This document shows, in pieces, positions 1 to 7,026 of a stretch of DNA of 23,222 nt. Positions within the stretch are counted from its first letter, which is position 1, and the number at the start of each line of letters is the position of its first letter. The stretch spans positions 1 to 23,222 of the forward strand of contig WOZC01000103.1 in NCBI GenBank assembly GCA_011620465.1, given 5' to 3'. A model generated the notes under the pieces. It worked only from the letters and a program-made list of their open reading frames with translations. It did no database searches and was not told where the DNA came from. The stretch is from Anaerolineaceae bacterium (GTDB lineage Bacteria > Chloroflexota > Anaerolineae > Anaerolineales > Anaerolineaceae). A program made the position numbers and the translations under genes.

Positions 1-881
1 AACTCGTTATTCAGACCTTCGATGATCTGGATCACCGCCGAATTGTCAAGGTCGCCACTGCCTGCAGCCACCATGGCGTTGAAAAGCTGCGCATTAATGG
101 CTGTGCCAGGTAAAACGGCTTCGTAATCGCGGGCAGTTTCCATAATGATATTGAGGTCTTTCGCCTGCAGGCTGGATTTAAAGCCCGGTGCTCTATTCCC
201 TGCCAAAAGCCGCTGAGGTTTGACATCCAGTGTCCAGCATTGGGCTGCGCCGCTCTTGATCGCGTCGATCACTTTTGCCACGTCCGCACCGGATTTCTGT
301 GCGAAAAGCATCAGTTCAGCCTCTGCTACCATTTGCGCCGCCACCATGATTTGATTGGCGGCTTTTGCCACCTGCCCGGCACCGGCTTCGCCCACGTGAG
401 TGATCTTTTTTCCAACTGCTTCCAGGATCTGCACCACTTTTTCCAGCGCGTCTGCATCACCTCCCACCATAATGGTAAGGGTTGCGTTCCTTGCGCCGAT
501 ATCACCACCGCTGACCGGAGCATCCAACGTGCTGACATCAACTTCCTGCAATCGCCGGTAGATTTCGCGGCTGGCGCTGGGTTTGATGGTGGAATGATCC
601 ACCAATATCATTCCGGGATGGGCTCCTTCGATTACACCATTCTCACCTAACACCACTTCAAGAACGTCAGGTGTGTCCGAAACATTCACAAAGACAACTT
701 CGGACTTACGTGCAACTTCCGCGGGGGTTTCCGCCAGGTGGGCACCCAAGTCGATAAACCTTTCCGCCTTGCTGGCAGTGCGGTTATAGACAGTCAGAGG
801 GTAGCCAGCCTTGATCAAATTCTCAGCCATGGCCCCACCCATGGTTCCGAGTCCGATATAGCCAAGTCTCATTTTCGTCAT
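1..881 (-). CDS. 2-hydroxy-3-oxopropionate reductase / 3-hydroxyisobutyrate dehydrogenase family protein (3'-partial)
   Basis: NAD(P)-dependent beta-hydroxyacid dehydrogenase, a cytosolic enzyme that interconverts a short 3-hydroxyacid and its semialdehyde. I translated 293 residues from ATG 881; the stop lies beyond the left edge. Residues 10-15 (GLGTMG) are the Rossmann dinucleotide-binding loop, residues 121-127 (APVSGGD) the substrate-binding motif, and K173 with N176 (VAKAANQ) the family's catalytic Lys/Asn pair. The last visible residues resemble the usual family C-terminus, so only a few codons are probably missing. The start is set by AAGGAG (893-888), 6 nt before ATG; a second in-frame ATG at 872 lacks this spacing. 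The exact substrate (tartronate semialdehyde, methylmalonate semialdehyde or another) cannot be read from the sequence. Family is near certain, substrate is not. Confidence 0.9.
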   Translation of the reverse strand, partial: MTKMRLGYIGLGTMGGAMAENLIKAGYPLTVYNRTASKAERFIDLGAHLAETPAEVARKSEVVFVNVSDTPDVLEVVLGENGVIEGAHPGMILVDHSTIKPSASREIYRRLQEVDVSTLDAPVSGGDIGARNATLTIMVGGDADALEKVVQILEAVGKKITHVGEAGAGQVAKAANQIMVAAQMVAEAELMLFAQKSGADVAKVIDAIKSGAAQCWTLDVKPQRLLAGNRAPGFKSSLQAKDLNIIMETARDYEAVLPGTAINAQLFNAMVAAGSGDLDNSAVIQIIEGLNNE

Positions 882-899
882 AAGAAGCTCCTTGAAGAT

Positions 900-905
900 A
901 TTATA
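900..905 (-). promoter_or_regulatory. Probable -10 box of the hydroxyacid dehydrogenase gene
   Basis: A perfect TATAAT on the minus strand lies 18 nt before the ATG at 881, and the Shine-Dalgarno sequence falls between them. I see no good -35 hexamer at 16-18 bp spacing, so this rests on the -10 match and position only. Confidence 0.4.
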
Positions 906-1161
906 GCCACTTATCGAACTGAACCATCACAGGTTAGACCCGGGTTCGAGAAATGAACTCACCCGAGGTTAGTAAAACACCTTTGTTTTTCCCCCTTTAA
1001 TCATTGCACCAAGTTTTCAAACAATCTTGCTGTTGATCGTCGGAACCTTTTTGTGTTCTTCCTTTCCGTTGTGCCAAGCTCAGAACGATCAGTAACATAC
1101 CGGTAAAGTAGAAGGCACTGTTACTTCGCAAGATCCACTTGTTATTTTCCCACGCTCATGA

Positions 1162-1194
1162 CTTGACAAACATGTCAAGGCAAAACACTTGACT
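1162..1194. repeat. CTTGACA inverted repeat plus third half-site upstream of csp
   Basis: CTTGACA (1162-1168) and TGTCAAG (1173-1179) form a perfect 7-bp inverted repeat around AACA. A third half-site, CTTGACT (1188-1194), overlaps the predicted -35 box of csp. This arrangement could be an operator for a dimeric regulator. No regulator is identifiable, and the third copy may simply be a normal -35 hexamer. Confidence 0.4.
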
Positions 1195-1216
1195 CCTTCC
1201 CAATCTGTGATATATT
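1189..1216 (+). promoter_or_regulatory. Predicted promoter of the cold-shock gene
   Basis: TTGACT (1189-1194) and TATATT (1211-1216) are separated by 16 bp and match sigma-70-type -35 and -10 boxes. Transcription would start near 1223, giving a leader of about 100 nt. Long leaders are typical of cold-shock mRNAs, where they control stability and translation. Confidence 0.5.
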
Positions 1217-1292
1217 TATTCTTGTAATTGGTAGTTTGCTTTTCAAAGTGCTTGTCATACGGATCCAAACCCCCAGTAAAATCAACCAAATT

Positions 1293-1305
1293 AGTTTTTC
1301 GATCA
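1293..1305 (+). repeat. 13-bp motif AGTTTTTCGATCA, copy 1 (csp leader)
   Basis: AGTTTTTCGATCA lies 18 nt before the csp start codon, just upstream of the Shine-Dalgarno sequence. The identical 13-mer occurs twice in tandem at 1748-1772, upstream of the next gene. Confidence 0.7.
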
Positions 1306-1323
1306 AGAAAGGATCAATTAATA

Positions 1324-1536
1324 ATGTCAGAACGTCAAGTTGGAACCGTCAAATGGTTCAATAATGAAAAGGGTTTTGGTTTCATTACCCCAGAATCGGG
1401 TGAAAAGGATGTCTTCGTACATTACAGCTCTATTACTTCCAACGGTTTCAAAAGCCTGCAGGAAAATCAAAAAGTAGAATTCACCGTCGCCAAAGGCCCC
1501 AAAGGCCCCCAGGCTCAGGATGTGACAATTCTTTAG
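1324..1536 (+). CDS. csp: CspA-family cold-shock protein
   Basis: Small cytosolic single-strand nucleic-acid-binding protein of 70 residues, the usual length for one cold-shock domain. RNP1 is visible as KGFGFIT (residues 16-22) and RNP2 as VFVHYS (30-35); these aromatic residues stack on RNA or ssDNA bases. The start is ATG 1324, preceded by AAAGGA about 10 nt upstream. The frame is open further upstream, to about 1228, but that extension does not match the family and would cross the predicted leader. The gene is monocistronic, with its own promoter and terminator. Such proteins act as RNA chaperones during cold or general stress; which applies here is not visible. Confidence 0.95.
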   Translation: MSERQVGTVKWFNNEKGFGFITPESGEKDVFVHYSSITSNGFKSLQENQKVEFTVAKGPKGPQAQDVTIL

Positions 1537-1557
1537 TTTTACTAAAAAATAAACATC

Positions 1558-1590
1558 AAAAAAGCTGGTCTGATAAAGATCAGCTTTTTT
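1558..1590 (+). terminator. Rho-independent terminator of csp
   Basis: A 13-bp stem (one G-U pair) with a 7-nt loop (1571-1577) is formed by A-rich 1558-1570 and T-rich 1578-1590, ending in a run of six T. It lies 21 nt after the csp stop codon. Confidence 0.85.
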
Positions 1591-1747
1591 ATTAACTCCG
1601 GGTTGCAAAGTTTTTTACACGAAGCTATCTGCCAAGAGCACCTAGTAATTGGCAATTGAAACAAACCTTCCATAAGACTCAACTAAGTCTCTTCCTCAGA
1701 AAGATTACCTACTGCAAAGGGTACATGTCATATTATTGTATGCTTTC

Positions 1748-1772
1748 AGTTTTTCGATCAGTTTTTCGATCA
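1748..1772 (+). repeat. Tandem 13-bp motif AGTTTTTCGATCA, copies 2 and 3
   Basis: Two perfect copies of AGTTTTTCGATCA repeat with a 12-bp period and share one A (1748-1760 and 1760-1772). They end 20 bp upstream of the TATACT box at 1793, where a -35 element or activator site would be expected. The single copy at 1293-1305 is followed by similar purine-rich sequence, so similarity extends a little past the 13-mer. Confidence 0.7.
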
Positions 1773-1792
1773 GAGAGAGAGGTTAATTGCGG

Positions 1793-1798
1793 TATACT
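1793..1798 (+). promoter_or_regulatory. Possible -10 box of the acyl-CoA ligase gene
   Basis: TATACT matches the -10 consensus at 5 of 6 positions and would give a leader of about 35 nt before the GTG start. No -35 hexamer is found at normal spacing; the tandem repeat lies there instead, which would suit an activator-dependent promoter. Confidence 0.35.
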
Positions 1799-1829
1799 AA
1801 TCCATTGGTAATTCAAACAATACACTACC

Positions 1830-1843
1830 GGAGGAAAAAAGTG
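1830..1843 (+). promoter_or_regulatory. Ribosome-binding site setting a GTG start
   Basis: GGAGG (1830-1834), six A residues, then GTG (1841-1843). This strong Shine-Dalgarno sequence with ideal spacing decides the GTG start over a TTG at 1787 in the same frame. Confidence 0.85.
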
Positions 1844-3949
1844 GATCCTATTATTAATGCTGTTCTTAAACCAAAAAGCATCGCTATCATTGGCGCATCA
1901 ACCAAACCGAACAAGATCGGTTTCAAAGTAGTCGAAAACCTCAAAAATTGCGGCTACACAGGCCCTGTCTATCCAATCAACCCTGATGCCGAAGAGATTC
2001 TCGGCTACAAATGCTATCCTAACATCAAGGATGTTCCTTACGTGGTGGATATGGCTGTTGTCACCGTTCCTGCCCAAGTTGTCCCAACCATAACCCGCGA
2101 AGCAGGTGAAAAAGGCGTGAAGGGTCTCAGCATCATCACCTCTGGTTTCAGCGAAGTCGGCGATCACGCACTTGAGGAAGAAGTCGTCAAGATCGCTCGT
2201 GAGTACGGCATGCGCATCATCGGACCGAACATCATCGGTGTGCTTTCCAACAGTGACAAGATGAATGCTTCATTCACCAACTTCCTCCCATTAGAAGGCA
2301 AAGCCGCCCTGGTCTCTCAGAGTGGTGCCCTGCTGATCGCTATGGACGCAGCCACCTACACCCGCCGTGTCGGTTTCGACAAGATGATCTCCATCGGCAA
2401 CCAGGCTGATCTCGACTTTGCTGACCTGATCGCCTACCTGAACGAAGACGAAAACACAACCTGTATCACCCTTTACATCGAAGGCATTAAAGATGGTCCC
2501 CGCTTCATGCAAGAAGCCCGCAAATGCACCAAACCGATTATCGCCCTCAAAGCCGGCTCCTCCGCCCACGGCGCAGCTGCTGCCGCTTCCCACACCGGTT
2601 CGCTGGCTGGCAGTGCCAAGGTTTACGAAGCTGCATTCGAGCAAGCTGGTGTTGCCCAGGCTTTAGACCTAAACGACATGTTCGATACCACCCTGGCGCT
2701 CTCCCTGCAGCCAACTATGAAAGGCGACAACCTCCTGATCGTCACCAATGGCGGTGGCGTTGGCGTTCTGGCAACCGATGCAGCTGAAAAATACGGTCTG
2801 CCCCTCAAATTTGCCCCCGAAGACGTACAGGCTGAATTGCGCAAGCATATGCCTTCCTTCGGTTCTGCCAAGAATCCGGTAGATATCACTGGTCAGGCTG
2901 GTTTGGAGGGCTACTACGAAGGTGTCAAGTATGCCTACGCGCATCCCTGGGTCGATGGCGTGGTCGTACTCTATTGCGAAACATCTGTCACCAACCCACA
3001 GGAAATCGCCGAAGCTATTTACAACGCCCTACAGGAATCTGGCGCAAGCGGCAAGCCTGTGGCTGTCTCCTTAATCGGTGGCGACCGCTGCGAAACTGCA
3101 ATGAAATGGCTGATCGAGCGTGACATCCCCACCTACAATGCCCCCGACCTGGCAGTCAAAGCTATGGCATCTCTGCGCAAACAGAACGAAATGCTGAAAA
3201 CCGCCCACAACGGTCTTTACAAACCCGATGATGTTGACAGCGAAAAGGCCCGCCAAATCATTGCTGGCGCTCGCGCCAAGGGTCGCAATGCACTCACCGA
3301 GGTCGAAGCCAAGCATGTCTTCAAAGCTTACGGTCTGCCGGTAGCCCCCACGGACCTGGCCCACAACGAAGATGAAGCTGTCAAGCTTGCTGAACAAATC
3401 GGTTACCCAGTTGTGATGAAGATCGTCTCCCCTGATATCCTGCACAAATCAGATGCCGGCGCAGTCAAAGTTAACATCAAGAACGAACAGGGTGTTCGGG
3501 ACGCCTGGAAACTCATCCTGGAAAACTCCCTTGCCTATAAAGCCGATGCCGAAATCGATGGAGTAGCAATTCAGGAAATGGCTCCCTGGGCAACAGAAGT
3601 TATCGTTGGTTCTGTCAACGACGCCACCTTTGGACCTACCCTGATGTTTGGACTGGGCGGTATCTTCGTTGAGGTCATGAAAGATGTAACATTCAAGGTT
3701 GCTCCCATCGATGAAGCTACAGCATTGGATATGCAATCCGAGATCAAGAGCTCCAAGATCCTGCAGGGTGTCCGCGGTGAGTTGCCCCGTGATCAGAAAG
3801 CTCTGGCGAAGGTTCTTGCACACTACTCCTATATGATCTATGATCTTCAGGATGAAATCGCCGAGTCAGATGCCAACCCTGTCATTGTTTATGAAGACGG
3901 ACAAGGCGTTTCGGTCGTCGATGCCCGGATCATCCTGACCAAGAAGTAA
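1841..3949 (+). CDS. acd: Acetate--CoA ligase (ADP-forming), fused alpha-beta
   Basis: Converts acyl-CoA + ADP + phosphate to free acid + CoA + ATP, a single-step substrate-level phosphorylation. It is 702 residues from GTG 1841, the usual length of the fused enzyme. In order: CoA-binding Rossmann domain (about 1-130), two succinyl-CoA-ligase-like domains (about 145-450), and a C-terminal ATP-grasp domain (about 480-700, with VVMKIVSPDILHKSDAGAV). The likely phospho-His is H251 in SHTGSLAG. The first 18 residues of the longer open frame (from TTG 1787) are rejected because GGAGG sits just before GTG. The gene is followed directly by a terminator, so it is probably transcribed alone. Acyl specificity (acetyl, branched-chain, aryl) cannot be told. 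In the cell it would pair naturally with the ferredoxin-dependent 2-oxoacid oxidoreductase encoded at 19749-22626. Confidence 0.93.
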   Translation: MDPIINAVLKPKSIAIIGASTKPNKIGFKVVENLKNCGYTGPVYPINPDAEEILGYKCYPNIKDVPYVVDMAVVTVPAQVVPTITREAGEKGVKGLSIITSGFSEVGDHALEEEVVKIAREYGMRIIGPNIIGVLSNSDKMNASFTNFLPLEGKAALVSQSGALLIAMDAATYTRRVGFDKMISIGNQADLDFADLIAYLNEDENTTCITLYIEGIKDGPRFMQEARKCTKPIIALKAGSSAHGAAAAASHTGSLAGSAKVYEAAFEQAGVAQALDLNDMFDTTLALSLQPTMKGDNLLIVTNGGGVGVLATDAAEKYGLPLKFAPEDVQAELRKHMPSFGSAKNPVDITGQAGLEGYYEGVKYAYAHPWVDGVVVLYCETSVTNPQEIAEAIYNALQESGASGKPVAVSLIGGDRCETAMKWLIERDIPTYNAPDLAVKAMASLRKQNEMLKTAHNGLYKPDDVDSEKARQIIAGARAKGRNALTEVEAKHVFKAYGLPVAPTDLAHNEDEAVKLAEQIGYPVVMKIVSPDILHKSDAGAVKVNIKNEQGVRDAWKLILENSLAYKADAEIDGVAIQEMAPWATEVIVGSVNDATFGPTLMFGLGGIFVEVMKDVTFKVAPIDEATALDMQSEIKSSKILQGVRGELPRDQKALAKVLAHYSYMIYDLQDEIAESDANPVIVYEDGQGVSVVDARIILTKK

Positions 3950-3971
3950 ACCTTCAACATTGCCGTATAAT

Positions 3972-4006
3972 AAAACCACTGTTGATAAAATCAACAGTGG
4001 TTTTTT
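3972..4006 (+). terminator. Rho-independent terminator of the acyl-CoA ligase gene
   Basis: A perfect 15-bp stem (3972-3986 with 3990-4004) around a 3-nt AAA loop, followed by further T residues, 22 nt after the stop codon. One of the strongest hairpins in the window. Confidence 0.9.
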
Positions 4007-4039
4007 ATTGCCTTGGAGAGAAACAGAAGGAATAGAAAT

Positions 4040-4810
4040 ATGAAAAAGAATTTTTTGATCGATATGGATGGCGTACTGGTGCATGGTTCCAAAATGGTCC
4101 CTGGTGCTGACATCTTTATTCAAAGTCTTGTTGCAGAAAAACGTAAATTTGCCATTCTTACCAACAACTCCAAGTACACCACTCGTGATTTAGCTCATCG
4201 CCTGAAGCAATCCGGTCTCGACATTAACGAAGAGAACATCTTCACCTCTGCCATTGCTACAGCTGAGTTTTTGAACAATCAGCGCCCAAATGGAACCGCC
4301 TTTGTCATCGGTGAAGTTGGTTTAACAGAAGCAATCCATAGCCAGGGATATATCCAGACATCAGTTAATCCAGATTTTGTGGTCTTGGGTGAAACTTATT
4401 CCTATAATCTGGATCAAGTCACAACTGCGATTCGTTTGATCGAAGCTGGTGCGCGCTTTATCGCCACCAATCCGGATCCAAGCGGACCATCGGAGAGCGG
4501 GATCGTTCCTGCTACCGGTGCTATGGCAGCTTTGATTGAAAAAGTGACCGGGAAATCCCCATTTTTCATTGGCAAACCCAATCCGCTTATGATGCGAACC
4601 GCTTTGAACCATTTCGATATGCACTCAGAAGACACTTATATGGTCGGCGACCGAATGGATACCGACGTCCTTGCGGGTCTTTCTGCAGGCATGGAAACGG
4701 TTTTGGTACTTTCAGGTTCGACCAAACTTGAGGATATCGATAAATTTCCATATCATCCAAAAATGGTCTACGAATCTGTTGCTCATATCGACTTAAAGAA
4801 ATTGAAATAA
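4040..4810 (+). CDS. HAD-IIA family phosphatase (NagD-like)
   Basis: Cytosolic HAD-superfamily hydrolase of 256 residues. Motif I is DMDGVL (nucleophile D8, acid/base D10); motif II is TNNS (41-44); the motif III Lys is K179 in GKPNP; motif IV is GDRMDTD (D204, D209, binding Mg2+). The order and the central cap match the NagD/AraL/phosphoglycolate-phosphatase group. The start is ATG 4040 with AGAAGG 9 nt upstream; the open frame from about 4013 begins right after the terminator hairpin and is rejected. It lies 5 nt before the L,D-transpeptidase gene, so the two are probably co-transcribed. The substrate (sugar phosphate, nucleotide or 2-phosphoglycolate) is not readable. Confidence 0.9.
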   Translation: MKKNFLIDMDGVLVHGSKMVPGADIFIQSLVAEKRKFAILTNNSKYTTRDLAHRLKQSGLDINEENIFTSAIATAEFLNNQRPNGTAFVIGEVGLTEAIHSQGYIQTSVNPDFVVLGETYSYNLDQVTTAIRLIEAGARFIATNPDPSGPSESGIVPATGAMAALIEKVTGKSPFFIGKPNPLMMRTALNHFDMHSEDTYMVGDRMDTDVLAGLSAGMETVLVLSGSTKLEDIDKFPYHPKMVYESVAHIDLKKLK

Positions 4811-4815
4811 GTTTC

Positions 4816-5820
4816 ATGGAATTTACCCGCCGCGAGTTTCTCAAGTTCAGCCTTCTCGGACTCGGTGCTTCGGCTTTCCGTAGCCATGATGAGGTAGCCG
4901 CATCTGTAACTCACCCGCGGTTGATGCTGGTTGGGGAAAAGGACGGAGTCAGCATTTACAAAGAACCGGACGAATCCAGCCAGATCCTTTACCAACGCCA
5001 ATACAATGAGATCATCAATGTTTACGAAGCGGTGATCGGTCCAAACGGACCTGCCTGGAATCCGATCTGGTATCGTTGTTGGGGAGGGTATGTTTTCAGC
5101 GGGCTGCTCTACGAAGTTCGTTACGAATACCAACCACTCTCAAAACCCAAACGATACACGGGTCAATTAGCAGAAATCACGGTCCCCCATACCCGCTCTA
5201 TGTTTTATAGCTATGATGGCGGTTGGGAGCCGCTCTGGATGTACTACTATCATTCCACTCATTGGGTTACCGATGTCATTGAAGGTCCTGATAAACGACC
5301 CTGGTACCGCGTTGAAGACGAGTTGGGACGCACCAAGACGGCAATCCCCTACGAGCATGCCCGCCTTATCCCGGATGAAGAATTTGCCCCCATCCATCCG
5401 GAAGTTCCTTTTGATGATAAACATATTGACGTTTCCATTCCTCTCCAGCGCTTGCAGGCCTTCGAAGGCGAAACCTTAGTTTTCGAGACGAAAGTTTCCA
5501 CCGGATTCCCTACTGGCGAAGGAAAATACGCGATCAAGACCAAGATGCCATCCAAGCATATGGGAAACGCGGTTCTGACCAGCAATATACGTGAAAGAAT
5601 CTGGATGGGTGTCCCCTGGACTTGCTTTTTCGAGATGAGCATGGGCTTGGCGACACATGGTACATTTTGGCACACAAATTTTGGCACACCGATGAGCGCT
5701 GGCTGTATTAACCTATCACCCGAGAATGCCAAATGGATCTATCGCTGGACGACTCCGGTCGCCGAACCTCAGGATTGGGTTAAACACGGTTGGGGCACCA
5801 TCATCAACGTACACAAATAA
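4816..5820 (+). CDS. Tat-exported L,D-transpeptidase (YkuD domain) with SH3-like region
   Basis: Exported cell-wall enzyme that would form 3-3 cross-links or attach proteins to peptidoglycan. The N-terminus TRREFLKFSLLGLGASA is a twin-arginine signal peptide with no lipobox Cys. Residues about 40-100 look like a bacterial SH3-type domain (GVSIYKEPDESS onward). The YkuD domain spans about 200-333; H281, H286 and C297 in SAGCINL form the catalytic His...Cys motif, with Ala in the usual S-H/x-G-C position. 334 residues. It starts 5 nt after the HAD gene and lacks a clear Shine-Dalgarno sequence, suggesting translational coupling. Its stop codon abuts the stop of convergent hemW. Confidence 0.9.
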   Translation: MEFTRREFLKFSLLGLGASAFRSHDEVAASVTHPRLMLVGEKDGVSIYKEPDESSQILYQRQYNEIINVYEAVIGPNGPAWNPIWYRCWGGYVFSGLLYEVRYEYQPLSKPKRYTGQLAEITVPHTRSMFYSYDGGWEPLWMYYYHSTHWVTDVIEGPDKRPWYRVEDELGRTKTAIPYEHARLIPDEEFAPIHPEVPFDDKHIDVSIPLQRLQAFEGETLVFETKVSTGFPTGEGKYAIKTKMPSKHMGNAVLTSNIRERIWMGVPWTCFFEMSMGLATHGTFWHTNFGTPMSAGCINLSPENAKWIYRWTTPVAEPQDWVKHGWGTIINVHK

Positions 5821-6981
5821 TCAGACAAATTCCTGGAAAGCCTGGTTTCCGAGCATGATTCCTCTGTGAGTTAACACCAGGTGCTCACCGTCTGCCTGCA
5901 ACTGCCATTGTCCCAGTCCGGCTTGAAGGATCCTGCCGATCTCGGCCTGAAAAACTTCTCTCATCTCAACCTTATGGCAGTTTCGAAATTCGTTTTCAGA
6001 AATCCCCTCCCTTGTCATCCGCAACCCGAGGAGCATGCTCTCCTGCATGGATGTCTTTTCGTCAACAAAGGTTTTCTCAGCTAATGCCGGAGAAAATATT
6101 GCTTTTTCATCCGGAGCCTGCTCAATCCTGGAGATATAATCGGGGATCGTGGGCACATTTTGGACCCGATGATCGCCGACTTTTCCATGCGCGCCTGCTC
6201 CCAGCCCAAAGTAATCTGCGTTTTTCCAATAGACCTTGTTATGTCGCGATTCGTTCTCCGCGCCTAATGCCCAACTCGAAATTTCATACTGCTGAAAACC
6301 ATTTTTGGGTAAAAAATCCATTGCTAATTCGAACATATCTGCCACCAGGTCATCATCTGGTAATTCCAATTGACCTGCCGCGACATCACGTTCAAAGGGC
6401 GTGCCTGGTTCTATGATCAGCGAATAAAGCGAGAGATGCTGAATGCTCTTTGTGAGCGCTTCATCCAGGTTCTGCTGCCAATTTTGAAGCGTCTGACCCG
6501 GTAGACCGAAGATAAAGTCAAGGCTGATGTTGGAAAAACCAGATTCCTGGGCTGCTTTAATGCTCTGATTGGCTTGTTCGGCAGAGTGGATGCGACCCAA
6601 AACTTGCAAGTCAGAATCGAGGAAAGATTGGATACCCAGGCTGAGGCGATTGACCCCTATCTTCCTCCATCCTCTCAAAACCTCCGGCGTAAGTGTACCC
6701 GGGTTGGCTTCCAAGGTAATTTCAGCGTCCGAGTTGATGCCAATCAGACCATTCATGGTTTGGAGCAGGTCGCTGACTTGCTCGGGCTTGAGCAGCGATG
6801 GTGTGCCGCCGCCAAAATAGACCGTATCAGCGCTTTTAGCCCCAGGCAAAACCAACCGCATTTCCTTTTTCAAGGCATCCAGGTAAGTTGGTATAAAATG
6901 ACTCACGTTTGCATACGTGATAAAATCACAATATTGACATCTTTGAACACAAAATGGAAAATGAATATAAACTGCCGTCAT
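5821..6981 (-). CDS. hemW: HemW, radical SAM haem chaperone (coproporphyrinogen III oxidase-like)
   Basis: 386-residue radical SAM protein. C11, C15 and C18 (CVQRCQYC) bind the [4Fe-4S] cluster, GGGTPS (57-62) is the glycine-rich SAM region, and HNKVYW (247-252) matches the HNxxYW motif that separates haem-binding HemW from true HemN oxidases. The HemN N-terminal extension is absent. Known HemW proteins insert haem into respiratory enzymes; that role here is inferred. I start at ATG 6981 because the protein then begins directly at MTAVYIHFPFC. The frame is open to 7053, but that would overlap the divergent gene. No Shine-Dalgarno sequence precedes the ATG; TAAAAT lies 7 nt upstream, suggesting a leaderless mRNA. 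Confidence 0.9.
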   Translation of the reverse strand: MTAVYIHFPFCVQRCQYCDFITYANVSHFIPTYLDALKKEMRLVLPGAKSADTVYFGGGTPSLLKPEQVSDLLQTMNGLIGINSDAEITLEANPGTLTPEVLRGWRKIGVNRLSLGIQSFLDSDLQVLGRIHSAEQANQSIKAAQESGFSNISLDFIFGLPGQTLQNWQQNLDEALTKSIQHLSLYSLIIEPGTPFERDVAAGQLELPDDDLVADMFELAMDFLPKNGFQQYEISSWALGAENESRHNKVYWKNADYFGLGAGAHGKVGDHRVQNVPTIPDYISRIEQAPDEKAIFSPALAEKTFVDEKTSMQESMLLGLRMTREGISENEFRNCHKVEMREVFQAEIGRILQAGLGQWQLQADGEHLVLTHRGIMLGNQAFQEFV

Positions 6982-6988
6982 GAGGTTA

Positions 6989-6994
6989 ATTTTA
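6989..6994 (-). promoter_or_regulatory. Possible leaderless -10 box of hemW
   Basis: TAAAAT on the minus strand (5 of 6 to consensus) is separated by 7 nt from the hemW ATG, so transcription would start at or beside the start codon. No clear -35 box and no Shine-Dalgarno sequence are seen. Confidence 0.35.
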
Positions 6995-7026
6995 CCAATA
7001 CAAATGCGCAGTAGGAAAAGCCAGTA

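Larger units (their letters stand above)
882..1323. other. Intergenic region between divergent hydroxyacid dehydrogenase and csp genes
   Basis: This 442-bp stretch separates two divergent genes. The left end holds the promoter of the minus-strand gene. About 1160-1220 holds an inverted repeat and the likely csp promoter, and about 1223-1323 would be a csp leader of roughly 100 nt. The middle (about 930-1160) has no convincing ORF or RNA gene in either strand. Confidence 0.7.
1591..1840. other. Gene-free stretch between csp terminator and acyl-CoA ligase
   Basis: This holds short inverted repeats (AATTG-G-CAATT at 1647-1657; AGACT-6 nt-AGTCT at 1675-1690), the tandem 13-bp motif (1748-1772), a possible -10 box (1793-1798) and the ligase ribosome-binding site. 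The ligase frame stays open back to about 1787, but that extension would cross the possible promoter. No other gene is visible. Confidence 0.6.

Noticed and set aside
240..650. 136-codon plus-strand ORF
   Set aside because: Antisense to the hydroxyacid dehydrogenase, whose frame is open through the whole region with all family motifs.
931..960. tRNA T-arm-like sequence (GGGTTCGAG)
   Set aside because: The flanking bases do not pair into a 5-bp T stem, and no acceptor, D or anticodon arms can be built upstream or downstream.
2291..2644. Long minus-strand ORF (117 codons) and several of 88-124 codons opposite the acyl-CoA ligase
   Set aside because: They lie wholly inside a clear gene with intact domains, carry no motifs or ribosome-binding sites, and arise from its codon bias.
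5835..5850. GGAAA-6 nt-TTTCC hairpin near the transpeptidase/hemW junction
   Set aside because: Short AT-containing stem inside hemW coding sequence and not followed by a T tract on either strand, so not a terminator.
6934..6962. TTGACA...GAAAAT, promoter-like sequence for the LysM gene
   Set aside because: It lies within hemW codons for the conserved Cys motif, which constrain the sequence, and the -10 match is only 4 of 6.
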